The notes: a model not told the origin generated them from the letters alone. Shown: positions 22,495 to 35,602, counted from the stretch's first letter. The stretch: 64,000 nt of DNA from Manis javanica (GCF_040802235.1 NC_133158.1:86104501-86168500); one strand, 5' to 3'. A program made the numbers and translations.

Positions 22495-23850
22495 ATATCT
22501 GCTTTGATTCAATAGTTACTTATAAGCATATAATTCCAAAATGTGTGTTTTTTGGGTTTCTCTTATGCTGTCTAGTTAAATTTGGATATAATCATAACAC
22601 ATACTCTATGATTTCAATTCTTTTAAATATGTTAAATTTTGGTCTCTCTTAGTACATGTTTACATGCGCTTTAAAACAAAGTTGATGTTGGTTTGTTTTA
22701 TCAATTGCAGTTAGTTCAATTTAATTGCTTTGTTTGTTTTTAGAGAACTTCTTATTAATCTTCTATCTTGTTCTAGAGAAGTGGTGAAACCTGCAACCAA
22801 AATTGTGGATTTGACTATTTCTTCTTTCAGTTCTACCAGTTTTTGCCTAAGGTATTTTGAACCTCTGCTGTTAGGGACATACGCATTGAGGATTGCTGTG
22901 TCTTCTTGAAAAATTGACCTTTTTATTTGATGATACCTTTTTTTATTCCTGTATAATGTTTCTTGTTCTAAAGTCTATTTTGTGTGATTTTACAATTTCC
23001 TGTTAATTAACGTTTACAAAGTATACTGTTTTCCAACCTTTAATTCTTAAGCTATATCTTAATATTTAAAGTTGCTTTGTCTTCTATGGGAAGCATTTAG
23101 TTGTGTCTTGTTTTTCTTTTTTAATCCAGTCTGGCAAATGCCATCTTGTAATTGTTGCCACTTATAAATATGCCATTTATATTTAGTGCCATTTTTTATA
23201 TGACTGGATTTCAATCTACAATCTTAGTATTTATTTTCTACTAAGTTTATTTTTTGCTTTCTTCCTTTTGTGCATTTGTAAGCCTGCTTTGGGATTAATT
23301 TAGTTTATTTTATGAATTAATTCTATCCCCAATAGTGGCCAGTTTTTACAATTATTTATTTTGTTTTCAATTGCCTTTGTGTTAATTATCTTTAATTAGT
23401 TACAATCTAACTTCAAATAGTAGTATATAACATCAAGTATAATATTAAGGAACACACAACAGTGTACTTCTAATTCCTTTCTCTCTTGTTTTATACTATT
23501 GCTGCCATGTCTTTTACAGATTCTATAAGCTCATATTGTTGCATTTTTGCTTTAGACACTCAACTATTTTTAGAGTTATATAAAACTCCCTGTGTCTAGT
23601 ATTCCTAAGTTGTCTATATTCTAACAACCACTTCCACTGAGCCATGAACACTTGACTGAAAACTTTACCTGTATCCTTACATGCCTTATGATACCAGAGC
23701 CTCTTCCTAAACTCTATCAAAGGTGAACCAAACCCACTCCCAATCTTCTCTTGGAGACGTTTGTCTTTCCTTAGATATCAGATTGCTTGTTTACTCTGCC
23801 TCTTATCTCTGATGAGTTTACGAAAAGCTGTTAATTTTGTACTTTCTCCT
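22495..23850 (-). mobile_element. Old L1 ORF2 and ORF1-ORF2 region, antisense (right part)
   Basis: Continues the L1 interrupted by the ERV. Antisense landmarks include 'ttgttctaaagtctattttgtgtga' near 22970 and 'gtgtcttgtttttcttttttaatccagtctgg' near 23110, typical of the endonuclease-coding end of ORF2. Similarity becomes weak after about 23500, and the right boundary is uncertain. Confidence 0.6.
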
Positions 23851-25899
23851 TTTTCTTCTTAGATTGGTAACAATTTTTTTTTCAATAGCATACATGGAAT
23901 CAGACCACCTATAATTGAAATTTAAGAAACAAGAATTGCCAAGGTAAAAAGTATTACATTTGAACTTATTAGTGCATTAAGTATACACTATAGAGGAAAT
24001 GAATTAACTTGTTCCTCTGAATTGTGACTATATTTTATGGAATGTTCAATTTTAAAATGGATATTTTATGGTTTCATCATGTAATTATCTGTGTTCTATA
24101 ACTTGAATCGGCCATCCAATTGATGGAGGTTACTGAAGTGAATTGTCAGAAAGCATAAATATATAAACAGCAAATTTATTTCAAATGTTTACTCAGCAAA
24201 TAATTATTCAAGCACATTATTGAAAGTCAGGGTGTTAATGTGATAAAGACTGTTCAAACACCTTCTCTGGATGTACCTGGGATTTCTGCTTAGAGGTCAT
24301 ATTAACAGTTAAGGAATGAGAGACAAGACAGTTTTTTAAAGTCGTAGAGACAAAATACAGAGTAGAAGATTTGATGATATCAGTGACATACTGTGAAGAA
24401 AAATTCAAACACGAATAAAATTAATAAAAATAATATAAATAAACCATGTATTTTAGAAAGTGAATGCTAGAGACAGATAAATTATAAAAATATGATAACT
24501 ATTTTCAAAGAGATAAAGGTTAATATTAGTACCAAGCCAGCAGTAAGTCAAGGTATGTCAATTTTAGAGAAATAGTTGAAAATGAAAGGAATTTTGAACA
24601 GTTCATTAGCAGGCATGTGCAAGTGTTCTAGTGAGGTCTAAAGAAGCTGGAGCAGTCTCCTAACAATGAGCTTTTGAAGCAGACTGGCAAAGATGTCCTT
24701 TCAGGACATGGTTCTACATTGAGAAGAAATTACTGAGAAAAAGATGTAGAACAGAAAATTTCAAAGGAAATGAAAGGAACTTTCAAGAGGAAAGTGAAGG
24801 AGCAGACCAGAGATAGAGAATCTCAGAAATCAAATCATCATATTTTTGAAAACTACATAAAAACAGAAGAAGACAAATCTCTAATTAATTAGAAAAGCTA
24901 TCCTAAACTAGCTTTAAAACATCCAGTAAAATGTACTTCACATAACAATGAGCAATGGGAAGAAGTTATGGATCAAAGCCCCTAAAAAGTTATTATAAGA
25001 AAAAAGAGAATAAATAGCAAAATAGCATAGCTACAGAAAATAAAAGCATACCAGAAAGATATGTATACAAACTGATCACAATTATGTTTAAGTCAATGAC
25101 TTCATCATGATACTATAGGAAAAAAGGTCTAATAGTTCACTTTTAAGATGATGAATTTTATTATTTTGAGAACTTGAAAGTGAAGGGAAATTATTTATAT
25201 TGTCTTTACTAGAAGAGTTTTACCACTAGGTAATGAACTATTGGAAGGAGAAAAATGTCTCTTTCTGGAAATATTCCATCTTATAATTGAAAAGAAATGA
25301 TAAAATATTACCATTTCCTAGCTCACTCTAAATACTTGCATCTCAACATTAAGGAGCAACTGATGCTAACATCATAAAAAGTGAGACAGGCAGATAGACA
25401 TGTCTCCTGAGGAAAGAACACAACACTCTCCAGAGTTATCAAAGTGATCAGATTCAAGTGACTTTAATTTTGGATCCATCTTCCCATGTGCAGGAAACAG
25501 AGAGAAAAACCATGCAATCATAAAAATCTAGACTTTGAAAACTCTACAAGTCAAATACCCTGGGTTCTTCAACAAATTAATTGTAAAGAAAAGAAAGGAA
25601 TAGAGGAGGATTTGCAGGATAATGGAGACTCAACCAAAATAAATAATAAAAAGGGGTGGACTTAGGGATTGTGTGTAGGGATGCACTAGACTATAAAGAA
25701 ACATAAGGGATTAATATGAATTTCAGAAGACGATAATTTGGAGAGGAAAAAGTAGTTGTGATTAGGAAAGTATACATGGAAGACTTTTAGAAATCTATGC
25801 TAAGCAAATAACTACATTACAGACACACCATTACCAAAATTTGGGGGGAGTCTAAGAGAATAAGTTCAAGTATATTACAGGTAACTCAAGTCTACCACA
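23851..25899. other. Unassigned, purine-biased DNA
   Basis: A long plus-strand purine bias (24300-25760) with phrases such as 'ctctacaagtcaaataccctgggttcttcaacaaatt' suggests a decayed L1M 3' UTR on the plus strand near 25540-25660. I could not confirm this. No coding potential seen. Confidence 0.4.
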
Positions 25900-26070
25900 C
25901 CTTTATAATGTGGTGGCTGAGGACTGAACTGCCACCTGGATTCAAATCCCATCTGCATTTTGGCAGCAGAACTTTGGACAAATTTCTTCACCTGTGAAAT
26001 AAAAATAGCATCTCTCTTGGTTCTTCATGAGAATTACAAGAAATACTGTAAGAAAATTCAGTTTTACATT
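25900..26070 (+). repeat. MIR SINE remnant
   Basis: The order 'gtggtggctgaggactgaactg', 'ggattcaaatcccatctg', 'acaaatttcttcacctgtgaaat' and 'catgagaattaca' follows the MIR consensus from tRNA-like head to 3' end. It is one of the better preserved copies here. Confidence 0.65.
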
Positions 26071-26594
26071 TTGCAAATGAGATATTCATAGAATCTTTGT
26101 GGTTATTATTCAGAAGTGAACATGTACATCTGTAATTGTCAACCCAGCCAGACTCTCCATATTTCTTCTAGGTAAAACTAAAAAAGTAAGATTTAATTCT
26201 TACAAGTTGATACTTGAAATGTAAATGGTAAAACTTCAACTGAAGTGAAAATACTCATTAAGTTCATAAAGCATAATATGTCTTCCAGGTGGAGTGGCAA
26301 ATATTTTTCAAATTCTGTTCCGTTCTTTAGACTCCATCAGGTTCATTACCAATTTTGTTCAATATCCTTATTTCCAAGATGCTTTATCTTTCTCTCTCTC
26401 TCCATATGAGTCCTGAAAAGTTTTTAGGTTACTCTAAAGTCACTGTTTTCAGCTCTCTTTTCATAGCAGCTTAGCATGTAGTTTAACTCATCTAAGAACC
26501 ACTAAGTGCTAAAAGCTGCTCTATACATACACTGAGGCATTTTTATGCCATTCTTTTATAGACAGAGTTATGAAAATAGAAGATGTTGGAATAT

Positions 26595-26770
26595 ACTTAT
26601 TCATTCAAAGTATTCATTTATTTGATGAATATTTATCTAACAACTATATGTGCTAAGCACTGTGCAAGACATGAGAGAGACAGCACCAAGCAAAACCCTA
26701 AGTTCTGCTCTCAAATATACCGTTATTGAGAGAAGCAGACACTCTCCAAATATCGCAAGTACAAGTCTAA
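26595..26770 (+). repeat. L2-type LINE 3' end remnant
   Basis: 'ttcatttatttgatgaatatttatctaacaactatatgtgctaagcactgtgc' is the common L2-type 3' motif, followed by the expected 'cagcaccaagcaaaaccctaagttctgctctca'. Confidence 0.65.
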
Positions 26771-27812
26771 AAATTACTGATGTGGCAATTGTTTCAATGT
26801 GAGGAGCATGCTAAAATAGAGAAAATAAAAGATTAGTCTCAATCACAGATATTTACTACCTAATAGCTGCATACAAGGAACAGGGATAATGCAAAGACAC
26901 CTGCCCTCCATTACTCCAGAATCTGTGAGATGCAATAAACAATAAAAATAGAATGACTAGGCAAGGCATTATGTTGGTACCACAAGAGCTTTGAGAGATG
27001 AATGGATGTATCATTGGCATGACTAAACCTGCCTAGTGGTTTTTTAATGTATGCAAAACAATACACCGCTTTGCAACGTGTGTATCTTCTAATATAAAAC
27101 ATCTACATCTGAGCTATGAGAAAAATAGATTGAAGTTGTATTTACACATATTCATTTTTTTATATAAGCATTGACTGTGAGTTGATCTGACTAGAGGTTT
27201 CAACCATGCTTTGAAATTACTTGATTTACATTATGTCTTTCTTAGAGGAGATTTGTTGAAGCACATAGAGCAAATCTTCCCCTAAAGCTTCTAGATTTTA
27301 AATCAATCAGTAAATGGAATTTTAAGCGGTAACCACATAACTTAAGTTTCCTAATTCCAACATAAGATTGTGAAGAAATTGTTGAATATTCAGGATGAGT
27401 TCAACCGAAGCTTGTCTGAGTTCACTCCCAGGTTTGTTAACCTTTGGGGGAAAATCTTACTGTGAGTATAGAATGCACTAAAAAACAAAGACAGGCTTAT
27501 CCAAGCCTCATAGGAGTGCTATACAGTTAGCTAACCTGACTTTTGATTCAATGGTTAGGGTTTTAACTTTAGGATATAGTAAATTTGTATTAGTTACATA
27601 TAAAATCTCTTGTCCTGATTTCCAGAGCTGGAGAACTGGAGTATAACAAAATTCTGGGAAATAAATGTTATGTAGTTATATAAGTTTTATATGTATTTAT
27701 AAATCTGGTGGTTTTAAGAGTGGGTTTGCAGATATTTAGTATTGAAAAGTTGGTTAAATTAATAAGACTCCTCAGTTTTCAGGACTCATGACATAAAACC
27801 ATCATTATATAC
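26771..27812. other. Unassigned AT-rich DNA
   Basis: No gene or recognised transposon seen. Confidence 0.45.
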
Positions 27813-28159
27813 TGAATGTTTATATACACCCCAAATTCATATGTTGAAACCCCAATGCAATGATATTCGGAGGTGGGGCCTTTGAGCCATGATTACACCA
27901 TGAGGGTGGAGCCCTCATGAATGGGACTAGTGCCTTAGAAAAGAGACCCCAGGGAGCTCCCTTGCCCCTTTTGCTGTGTAAGGTCATAGCAAGGACACAG
28001 CCATCTACGAACCAGGAATCCAGCTCTCATCAGACAAGGATCTTCCATCACTTCGATCTTGGACTTTCCAGCCTCCAGAATTGTGAGAAATAAGTGTTTG
28101 CTATTTAAGCCACCCAGTGTATGGCATTTTTGTTATATTAGTTTGAATGGACTAGATGA
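27813..28159 (+). mobile_element. Solo MLT1-type (ERVL-MaLR) LTR
   Basis: A near-complete 347-bp LTR with the standard order of blocks: 'cccaaattcatatgttgaaa', 'aggtggggcctttgag', 'gggtggagccctcatgaatggga', 'aaaagagaccccagggagctccc', 'gatcttggactttccagcctccag', 'gtgagaaataagtgtttg' and 'gccacccagtgtatgg'. No internal MaLR sequence is next to it, so it is a solo LTR left by recombination. 'aaataag' stands where the polyadenylation signal would be. Confidence 0.85.
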
Positions 28160-31100
28160 ATGAAAAGAGGGAGAATGACTGTTCTTGTTCCAGTCAGCCT
28201 CTGAATCTCACAATAGTCTTTGTGGCATACCTATTTATGCAAATTTTCATTCATCCACCTAAGGTATCATTGAAGAATATACATTTTATAAGCACTCATG
28301 GGAATTTCTAAAATATAGCAGGTGTATTTAACATAAAGTTACAGTAGTAAATTTAATTTTGAAAAGAAAATATTATGTATCAGATATGCCAAGATTAAAC
28401 CAAAATTTATAGATACTGTTAAACCTTAGGCAGCTTTAGGATAGATTTTATTCCCTTTTCTAGGTGGACCTATAAGATCTCAGGGTGCATGTTGAGTAGC
28501 CATATTTCCTACAGGCTCTGGTTATTGAAAATGGCCAAGAATTCCCTACCAGGTCTGACTTGGTCAAATCACTCTGCTTACTGCCACTAGAACTCATCTC
28601 TTCTAATCTTTCACACACACTTTACCAAGGTTCACTTTTATCCCAAGACGGAGAGAAACAACTTTGCTGGTAGTTGCGATATTGTTTCTCCTTTGTTCCT
28701 CACTTTTTCAGTTTTTGGACAGTAACTGCTTTGGGTTACCCCTATGACCATTAAGCCACTCCTCCATAGTAAATCCCTTTATTACTGTCTAGTTAAATAT
28801 TATAGGCTCACTTAATTCTATTATTAGATTATTTCATTTTGTTGGATCAAAATTCCTTATTCATTTACTTGTCTTTTGAAATGTTCAATCACTCTATGAT
28901 TAAAAAGAAAGAAAAAATGGGTTATCTGATGTCTAATTTGGAACAGATAAACAGTCCTTCTGGACCGCTGTATGAAATACAGCAAAACATTACCACAGAA
29001 ACCCCTGTCTATACAGTGTGGTTTATTCTGAAAAGATATGAGACCAGTGCTACTCCTGGTCAATTAAAATTTTGTGCTTGAATATGTCATGATTTGTTCT
29101 CTAACTTTGATGGATTAACTTGAGAGATGTCAAAAGTGGCTGCCAAGTTTAGGGAGGAAAACAAGATAAGATTTATCCGTACCAAGAAATCTCTGTATAT
29201 GTCTGGTTTTTATCACTTGCATTGCCAAACAATTATATACTCTAGAATGATCTCAGTGAATAAGGAATGAAAAGATGCACTCTATCTCTTTTTTGCCAAC
29301 ACTGTTATTTATCGGATTATCTAAGCTTTAAAATTATGACAAGACATGAATAACGGCAAGTGTAACTACAATGTCAGAAACCTGAATTATATAGTCCATA
29401 TGGATTATCATAGTACTATGGAATTTTAGTGTTTCAAAGAACTTTAGAGACAATATAATGACCTTCCAACATTTTTCCCAAAAGTTTTTAGCCTACTAAT
29501 CAATGGATACACAGCTCTTGTAAAGACAATGTTAAGTGAAAGACATTTCTTATGTGTCATTTCTGTAAGGTGGACAATTGCTACCTATCATTTCAGCAGG
29601 GTGGCTGAAATGCCACAACTAGACTGTATGTTTTATAGATATAAATGCCAAATCCCTCAAATCTGACTCTGCTCCCCAAACACCCTATGTTCCTGTTAGA
29701 GTACATGACTTTTAGGAAGCAAGACCCTCTGTTACTTAAAATAATTTAAAAATTCACATTAGTGCTAAGCATTCTAATTGTACTGGAAATTTAAGACAAA
29801 AATCTCTCAGTGTAGGTTTAAATATGAGGCTAAAATAACAACTGTTCATCAGCCAAACAAGTGGTGTTCCATCCAGCGTGTTCTTCTGGATAGAGTTGCT
29901 CTTCTTTATACCTTTTTGATTCAGCAGATTTCCACTCCTTTAATAACACCATACTTTTATATCTTTGCTCTCATTTTGTTAATAAGAATGCATGTCGGAA
30001 AGAACACTGATATGTGATTAATAGACATTTTGAGCAGAATTAATTAGCATGCACAAATCAATTTAAATATCACTTGGTTCCACATAATTTTAATGAAAAT
30101 TATTTTGTGGGGTGTTCTTCATCAAGTTCATAAGCAACTTTCATCAAATCCCACAGCCTTTGCTTTACCAAAACAAATTGCCTGATTGAATTAGCTGCCA
30201 TAAGTCTAGCTACCTTCGCTGCAAGGTGTCAGAGGCACAGCTGTGGTTAAAAAGAAGAGCAATTTTACAACTACCAGCCTTGGCAGAATGAAACACATAC
30301 TGTTTTTCAAGGAGACTGACATTTTCACTCTGAACAACCAGTTGAAATTTAAATTGAAAATGTTTCCAAAATCTGAAAAAACATTTCATATTTAAAATAT
30401 ATTACATTGATGTTATACTTTCAAGAAAATAGAAATTAATACAAATCTAAAGAGCCTCTATAATTCTTTTTTTGCAAAATGCGTTTTAGTTTTACAATAG
30501 ATAAACTTGTCTATACATTTAATGATTGAACAAATTTGCTGTTTTAGGAAATACTGTTTTATAACACATAAAATTAAAAATTTTAAGTAGGATATTTCAT
30601 ATACTAATATTATGGCATATTGTGAAGACTGACAACTATAACTACATTGTCAGGAAACTGTATAGCTCACTTGACAGAAGTCAAATTTGAGGAATTGCAA
30701 ATTAAGCAAGACAATGAGCTTCTATATTCACTTCCAACTCTAAAATTTTCAGTAACTTAGTATTGAAAACTCTTTTTAAAATGATAGTTCTCAAATGTGA
30801 AATAACCAGGGGTCTCTTTGTTCTGGTGAAGTGAATAGATTAATGTATTGTGAGCACACCCTATGTACACTGTTTCCAGATAGCACTACACTCTGGCTAC
30901 CTCTTCCCTTAAAAGGACAAAAGAAAAGGCAAAAAATCACAGTAAAACTAAGAAAACTGAGTCAAATGTGACTCCTTTACGTGACAGGCATCCTAACAGA
31001 AGAGCTAAGGTTTATCAAAGCCAAGTACCTGTTATCATACTGTAGAGAACATCCCAGATCATTCTGACTTTGAAACCTATTTACCAGGCCTGGCCTCAGC

Positions 31101-31821
31101 TCTGGCCATTTTTTTTACTCTCTTTATGGTAAACAATCTCTTGCTTGCTTTAACCAGCCTGTAATCAGAAGCTCCCTTTGAGCAAACTATCCTTATTTGA
31201 TTTTTGTCTTCTCCTATGCCCCAGACATGCCTCTTTCTTCAAGAACCATCATTGTGGTTGTGGTTTAAGTCATCCACCTCCTGAGTCTCAGGCCCTGCAG
31301 AAATCAATGGTTTCAACTAATTACCAGGAAAAAGAGGTGGTACCAATTCCTGCCCTAGTATAAACAGACATCCTATCTTGCCAAGCAAGGATCCTTGCTA
31401 TAGTTACACTTACATTTAATATTCAAACACATACATTTGTAAACAAATGGAATATACAAACTATAAACATGAAAATAAATATGAATATATTCATTTTATA
31501 AATATATATGTATAATTCATAAGATAATTTCAGAGCAATTTCATTTTCACCAAATTAAATTTGTGAAGCTCAAGGAACTTATTAACTTTGGTTATTTAGG
31601 TAGTATTCCTTCCCTGCTGCTCATGACTAAATTTTCTGGAACAGAATAGCTATCTAGCTATATCAAATATCCACTGTTCTTTTAAGAACTAATGTTTATA
31701 TTATATTTTTCCTCCCTATCTCTTTCAAGAAATAATTTTCAGGTGAAACTGCACTTGAAGAAAGTTTTAGTATTATATTCCATACACTCTGTGAGGCAAA
31801 GTAAAAGAAAATTAAACTCAC
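28160..31821. other. Unassigned DNA
   Basis: No recognised gene. A plus-strand open frame of 80 codons at 28839-29081 has no clear splice context. 30000-30330 is AT-rich with several TAAT and TTAATTAG motifs followed by a calmer, less repetitive stretch. It could be a conserved non-coding element but nothing here proves it. 31060-31370 may be an old LTR fragment. Confidence 0.4.
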
Positions 31822-31876
31822 ACTGTTTCTTCCTTTGCTGCTAACAGACGTTTTGAGTTTCAAGTAGACTTGTATT
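31822..31876 (-). CDS. Candidate coding exon D of an unrecognised minus-strand gene
   Basis: On the minus strand this 55-bp segment follows 'cttttattcagtgagcag' and ends at a donor 'cagt|gtgagt'. Only one frame is open; it begins with one carried-over base and encodes 18 residues starting 'IQVYLKLKTS'. That phase fits the two bases left by the candidate exon at 32048-32136. The intron between them would be only 171 bp, much shorter than the other introns. The acceptor could also lie 7 bases earlier, which would break the phase. I chose the acceptor because it fits, so this is the least secure member of the set. No domain is recognised. Confidence 0.28.
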
Positions 31877-32047
31877 CTGCTCACTGAATAAAAGCTTTTT
31901 TAATGATATCAAACATTTCTTTGTCTCTGAATATATTTGTTTATTGAAAAACAAAACTTTTGGCAATTGACATACTTAGGATGTTTTTTCTTTCCCTTTA
32001 AGTTGAAAAAACACATGATAAACATTTGTCATAAATTGTATGCTTAC

Positions 32048-32136
32048 CTTTCATTCCTGGTTTTGATCCAGCAAGTGTTCTCCATCATCACAATCTCTTC
32101 ATCTGGCATATTTAACTGATGACTCTGCAGATAATG
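32048..32136 (-). CDS. Candidate coding exon B of an unrecognised minus-strand gene
   Basis: This 89-bp segment has a good acceptor (pyrimidine-rich 'cttctttcag' on the minus strand) and a good donor (GAAAG|gtaagc). Of its three frames only the one starting at the first base is open. It gives 29 residues plus two bases, including 'MPDEEIVMMENTCW'. The residue mix (acidic, few low-complexity runs) looks coding. It starts in phase 0, as required by the candidate exon at 35603-35655, which ends in phase 0. The family is not recognised. Alternatively it could be a lncRNA exon or a chance open stretch. Confidence 0.45.
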
Positions 32137-33912
32137 CTGAAAGAAGATGATTTAATAATACTCTTCATGTTTTAGTCGCAGGTTAAGCTGGTTTTATTTT
32201 ACATATATTTCAAATCTCTCTCTTTTCTACATGAAAGCATCTAAGTTTTCCTTCTTTTTCATATGGAAAAAAAGGTTCCATTATAAACAAGTATTTCTTT
32301 TTATTTTTATTTACCAGTGTACTCTTCAATCTCTTTAAGAGTGCCTGCTTTCTTTTTTAAAAAATAATTTTAAAGGGGCCTCCAATTAACACCTATTTAA
32401 CAAATGAACTCTATTAAATGTTTAGAATGTGCTAAGTACTAAGCATAAAAAATATGATTGAAACTGATACTTAGGTAAAGGACTCATGAGATATCAGCAA
32501 TGAAATGCAAAGCAATAATTCTGTTCAAGGAGACCATGAAATGGAGAAAACAATAAATATTAGTTTGGAGACTCACAGGCCTGTATAAAATAGAGACTGA
32601 GTCACTTTAAAGGAGTGTGACATTGGTCAAATTCCTTATTCTCTCTGCATTACACTATCGTCTTTAAAATACCTACCTACAGAGAAAAGTGAGCAAGCAT
32701 CCTAAGCTACAGGTAGTGCTTTGTCCATTACCTATAATTCTCAGGTGCACTAATTTTCAGGCAAATTCAGAAGGAAAATGGCTTAAAAATCTGCAATTCT
32801 AAAGGACATTGTGAGAGAAATAGAAAATACCTGCAATATGATGAGTATAATAAAAAAGAAAAATGTGGATTTCCACTTGCAGTCCAAAAAGGAGCAGGCT
32901 CTTTCCTCCCAGGTTATCCCTGCTACAACTAAAAATCCCTGGACAGAACACAAGCAAGTCGAAGACTCTGACAGATGGAAACAAGAATGTGGATTGTCTA
33001 GGGGCACCGAGACTTCAGGAATAGCACAGTGGTGGTCCCTTGAGCGTGGTCCTCATTGCCTCTCACGTCTCTGGGCAGAGTGCTGCAGAAGATTCCAACC
33101 CGCAGTCTCCAACAGGCAAAGACAGAACCAACCAACCAAAACCACAAAGCAAAACAAAAATCCTTAAAGTGAATCCTGTTCCTGAAGGGCTCTACAAAAC
33201 AGAAAACCAGTTTTGGAAATACGTACCCTACTCTAGCCGTCTCACTGAGGCTGCACTGGGAGCTGATCTTGCATCCTGTCCTTCTCCACCAAAGCAGGAG
33301 GCAGCTCGCTGCACCCCAGGCCAAGTGGCATCCACTGGAACAAACAGGGAGCTGAGCTTCCACCCCAGACCTGGCAGAAGGAGGTACTGCTCCAATTTCC
33401 CTGCCAGCAGGTAATTTGCAAAAGAAGTAGAATCTTCCTTTCCCTACCCACTCATTCCTTTTTCTGTCATAAAATTAAAATAGTAAACCAGAGAAATACT
33501 TTTTTCATACACTACTTTTACACTGCCTGCCAACAGTATGACTTATTTTAATCCATTTCTTCTGGTTTCTGTCACTTAGGACTCAAGTTTTTATACCATA
33601 TCATGGCATATATTTTATTTCCTTCTGCCAAACACCTTCTTAATTTTTCCTATTAAGAAAAACTTCCCTAAGTGAAAGTGAATTCTATAATAATTTCTAC
33701 TTAAAACACCCTTGTAAAATATTGATTATGAATTACACATTTATAATAATTTTTGCTTCGTTTACTGCATTTTCCAAATGGATGTATAATTGTGTTTGCC
33801 ATATGTCTATTAATGTTATTAATATCAGAATTAAATTTATAAGCATAATAATATATCAGAGCAGCATTGGAAAATTAGAAATTAGAAATTTGATGCTATC
33901 AAGAGTCAGTAT
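32137..33912. other. Unassigned DNA, G+C-richer block at 32870-33415
   Basis: The block at about 32870-33415 stands out by higher G+C and overlapping open frames of about 120 codons on both strands (plus 32811-33167 and 33040-33414; minus 32998-33363). It ends in a 'gccagcagg' motif. It resembles neither the active L1 here nor the ERV. An old L1 5' UTR or LTR is possible. 32340-32470 holds weak L2-like sequence. Confidence 0.35.
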
Positions 33913-34178
33913 AATATATTTTTAATTGCTTGAAGAACCTCCATACTGTATTCAATAGCAGCTATATTATTTTAAATTTCCACCAACAGAATCCATGTGT
34001 TCCCTTTCACTCATATCCTCACCAACACTTGTAATTATTTGTTTTTTTGATAATAGCATTCTAAAAGGTCTGAAGAGGATACTTATGGTGGTTTTGATTC
34101 ACATTTTCCTGATGTTTAGTGATTTTGAGCCCCTTTTCATATTTTCATATGTATCAGTTTGTTTTTATGCCCATACTG
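33913..34178 (-). mobile_element. Old L1, inverted 5' segment
   Basis: Antisense ORF2-tail sequence: 'gaagaacctccatactgtattcaatagcagct', 'tttccaccaacagaatccatgtgttccc', 'cctcaccaacacttgtaattattt' and 'ttttgattcacattttcctgatg'. It is followed directly by the next part of ORF2 in the opposite orientation, the signature of twin priming. Confidence 0.7.
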
Positions 34179-34192
34179 TACTGTTTTAATAA

Positions 34193-34775
34193 TTTAAAAT
34201 ATAATTACCATGTGACCCAGCAATCCCACTTCTGGATATATAGCCAAAATAATTGAAATCAGAATCTCAAAGAGATATTTGTACTCCCATGTTCACTGCA
34301 GTATCTTCCCAGTAGCCAACCTAGAGAAACAACCTAAACATCCATCTGAATGAATGAATCAAAAAATGTGATATATACACACAAGGAGATATTATTCAGC
34401 CATAAAAAAGAGGGAAATCCTGTGATATGCAACAATATGGATAAATATGGAGGACATTATGTTAAGTGAGATGAGTCAGCCACAGAAGGACAAATATTGC
34501 ATGACCCCACTTATGAGATAACTAGAATAATCAAATTCATAGAAACAGTAGAACAGTAGATGCAAGGGGCTGGGAGGAGATGGAAAGGAAGAGTTATCTT
34601 TCGACAGGTATAAAGTTTCAGTTGTGCAAGGTAAGTTCTAGAGATTTGTTGTATACCGTGCTTACAGTTAACAGAGTATTATGCACTTCAAAATTTAAGA
34701 GGATATATCTCAGTTAATTGTTGTTACCTTTATTTTATACAATAGTAAATAAATAAGTAAAAACATTTTTTAAAA
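34193..34775 (+). mobile_element. Old L1 ORF2 tail and 3' UTR, sense segment of the same insertion
   Basis: Starts at 'taattaccatgtgacccagcaatcccacttctgg', exactly where the antisense neighbour stops, and runs through 'ttattcagccataaaaaagag', 'aagtgagatgagtcagccacagaagg' and 'ggggctgggagg' to an A-rich tail 'aaataaataagtaaaaa'. ORF2 frame is lost. An L1M/L1MA-like age is inferred from the number of differences. Confidence 0.75.
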
Positions 34776-35602
34776 GAATGAATACATAGACTATAGTAAA
34801 AAAAAAAATGCCTTAAATTGTAAATCTAGGGCTATGGCTGTGCCCTTTTGGCAATATCTTTTACTTTAAACTTAGAAATGCTTGAGAAAGATGTTGCTAA
34901 TAAACCCTGAGAAATTAGGAGATACCAAAAATTCCATCTTCCTCATAAAAGATCTCTTCATTTTTAGAAGGATATTATTATTTGTTAAATACTATATTAA
35001 ATAAGATATTTGTTAAATAAATAATGTTTGCTAAAAAATATATTAAAAGCCATATGATTTTTGTATAAAGTGTGTTTCATCTGTATGTTCTGAAATTTTG
35101 CTGAAGATTGAAAAGTATTCTGCTCAGCTTATAACAATTTTTCATGTAAATAAATTACTGTGGAAATTGGTACATGTAAATAATTTATGATGTGATTAGT
35201 TGTTTGTAAGCTGGTAAGTTTGCAAGTACCACAATTGGATTTCCTTGGCTTCCCTCAGTTGACTTTACTGTGTCTCATATCAACCGCAGAGCTTTTTATC
35301 TCACCCCTATTTCACAGGGTCAAGAATTGATATTAACCCTTTTCCAAACCAACAGCTACAACTGAAAAATCACATAGCAAAAACATGTCCACAGAATATA
35401 AAGAAAGGTGAAGGGGAAAAGGGTAGCAAGGTGGCTTTTCTGAGAAATAACCAAGTTAAAAAATGATATTTTTAGATTCTTAAGTATTGTGAAAGAGCAA
35501 AAATAAAAAAGAAAGGAAGAGCAAGTGATAGGCTCTTGCCTGGAACGGACACTTGCACCACAAGGAAAACGCAATGAAAAAAATGAAAAGCTGCTCACTG
35601 AC
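34776..35602. other. Unassigned AT-rich DNA
   Basis: Nothing recognised beyond the A-rich end of the L1 insertion. Confidence 0.45.

Noticed and set aside
28839-29081. Plus-strand 80-codon frame considered as a retrocopy
   Set aside because: No similarity to a host protein was recognised, and no poly(A) or flanking duplication was found.
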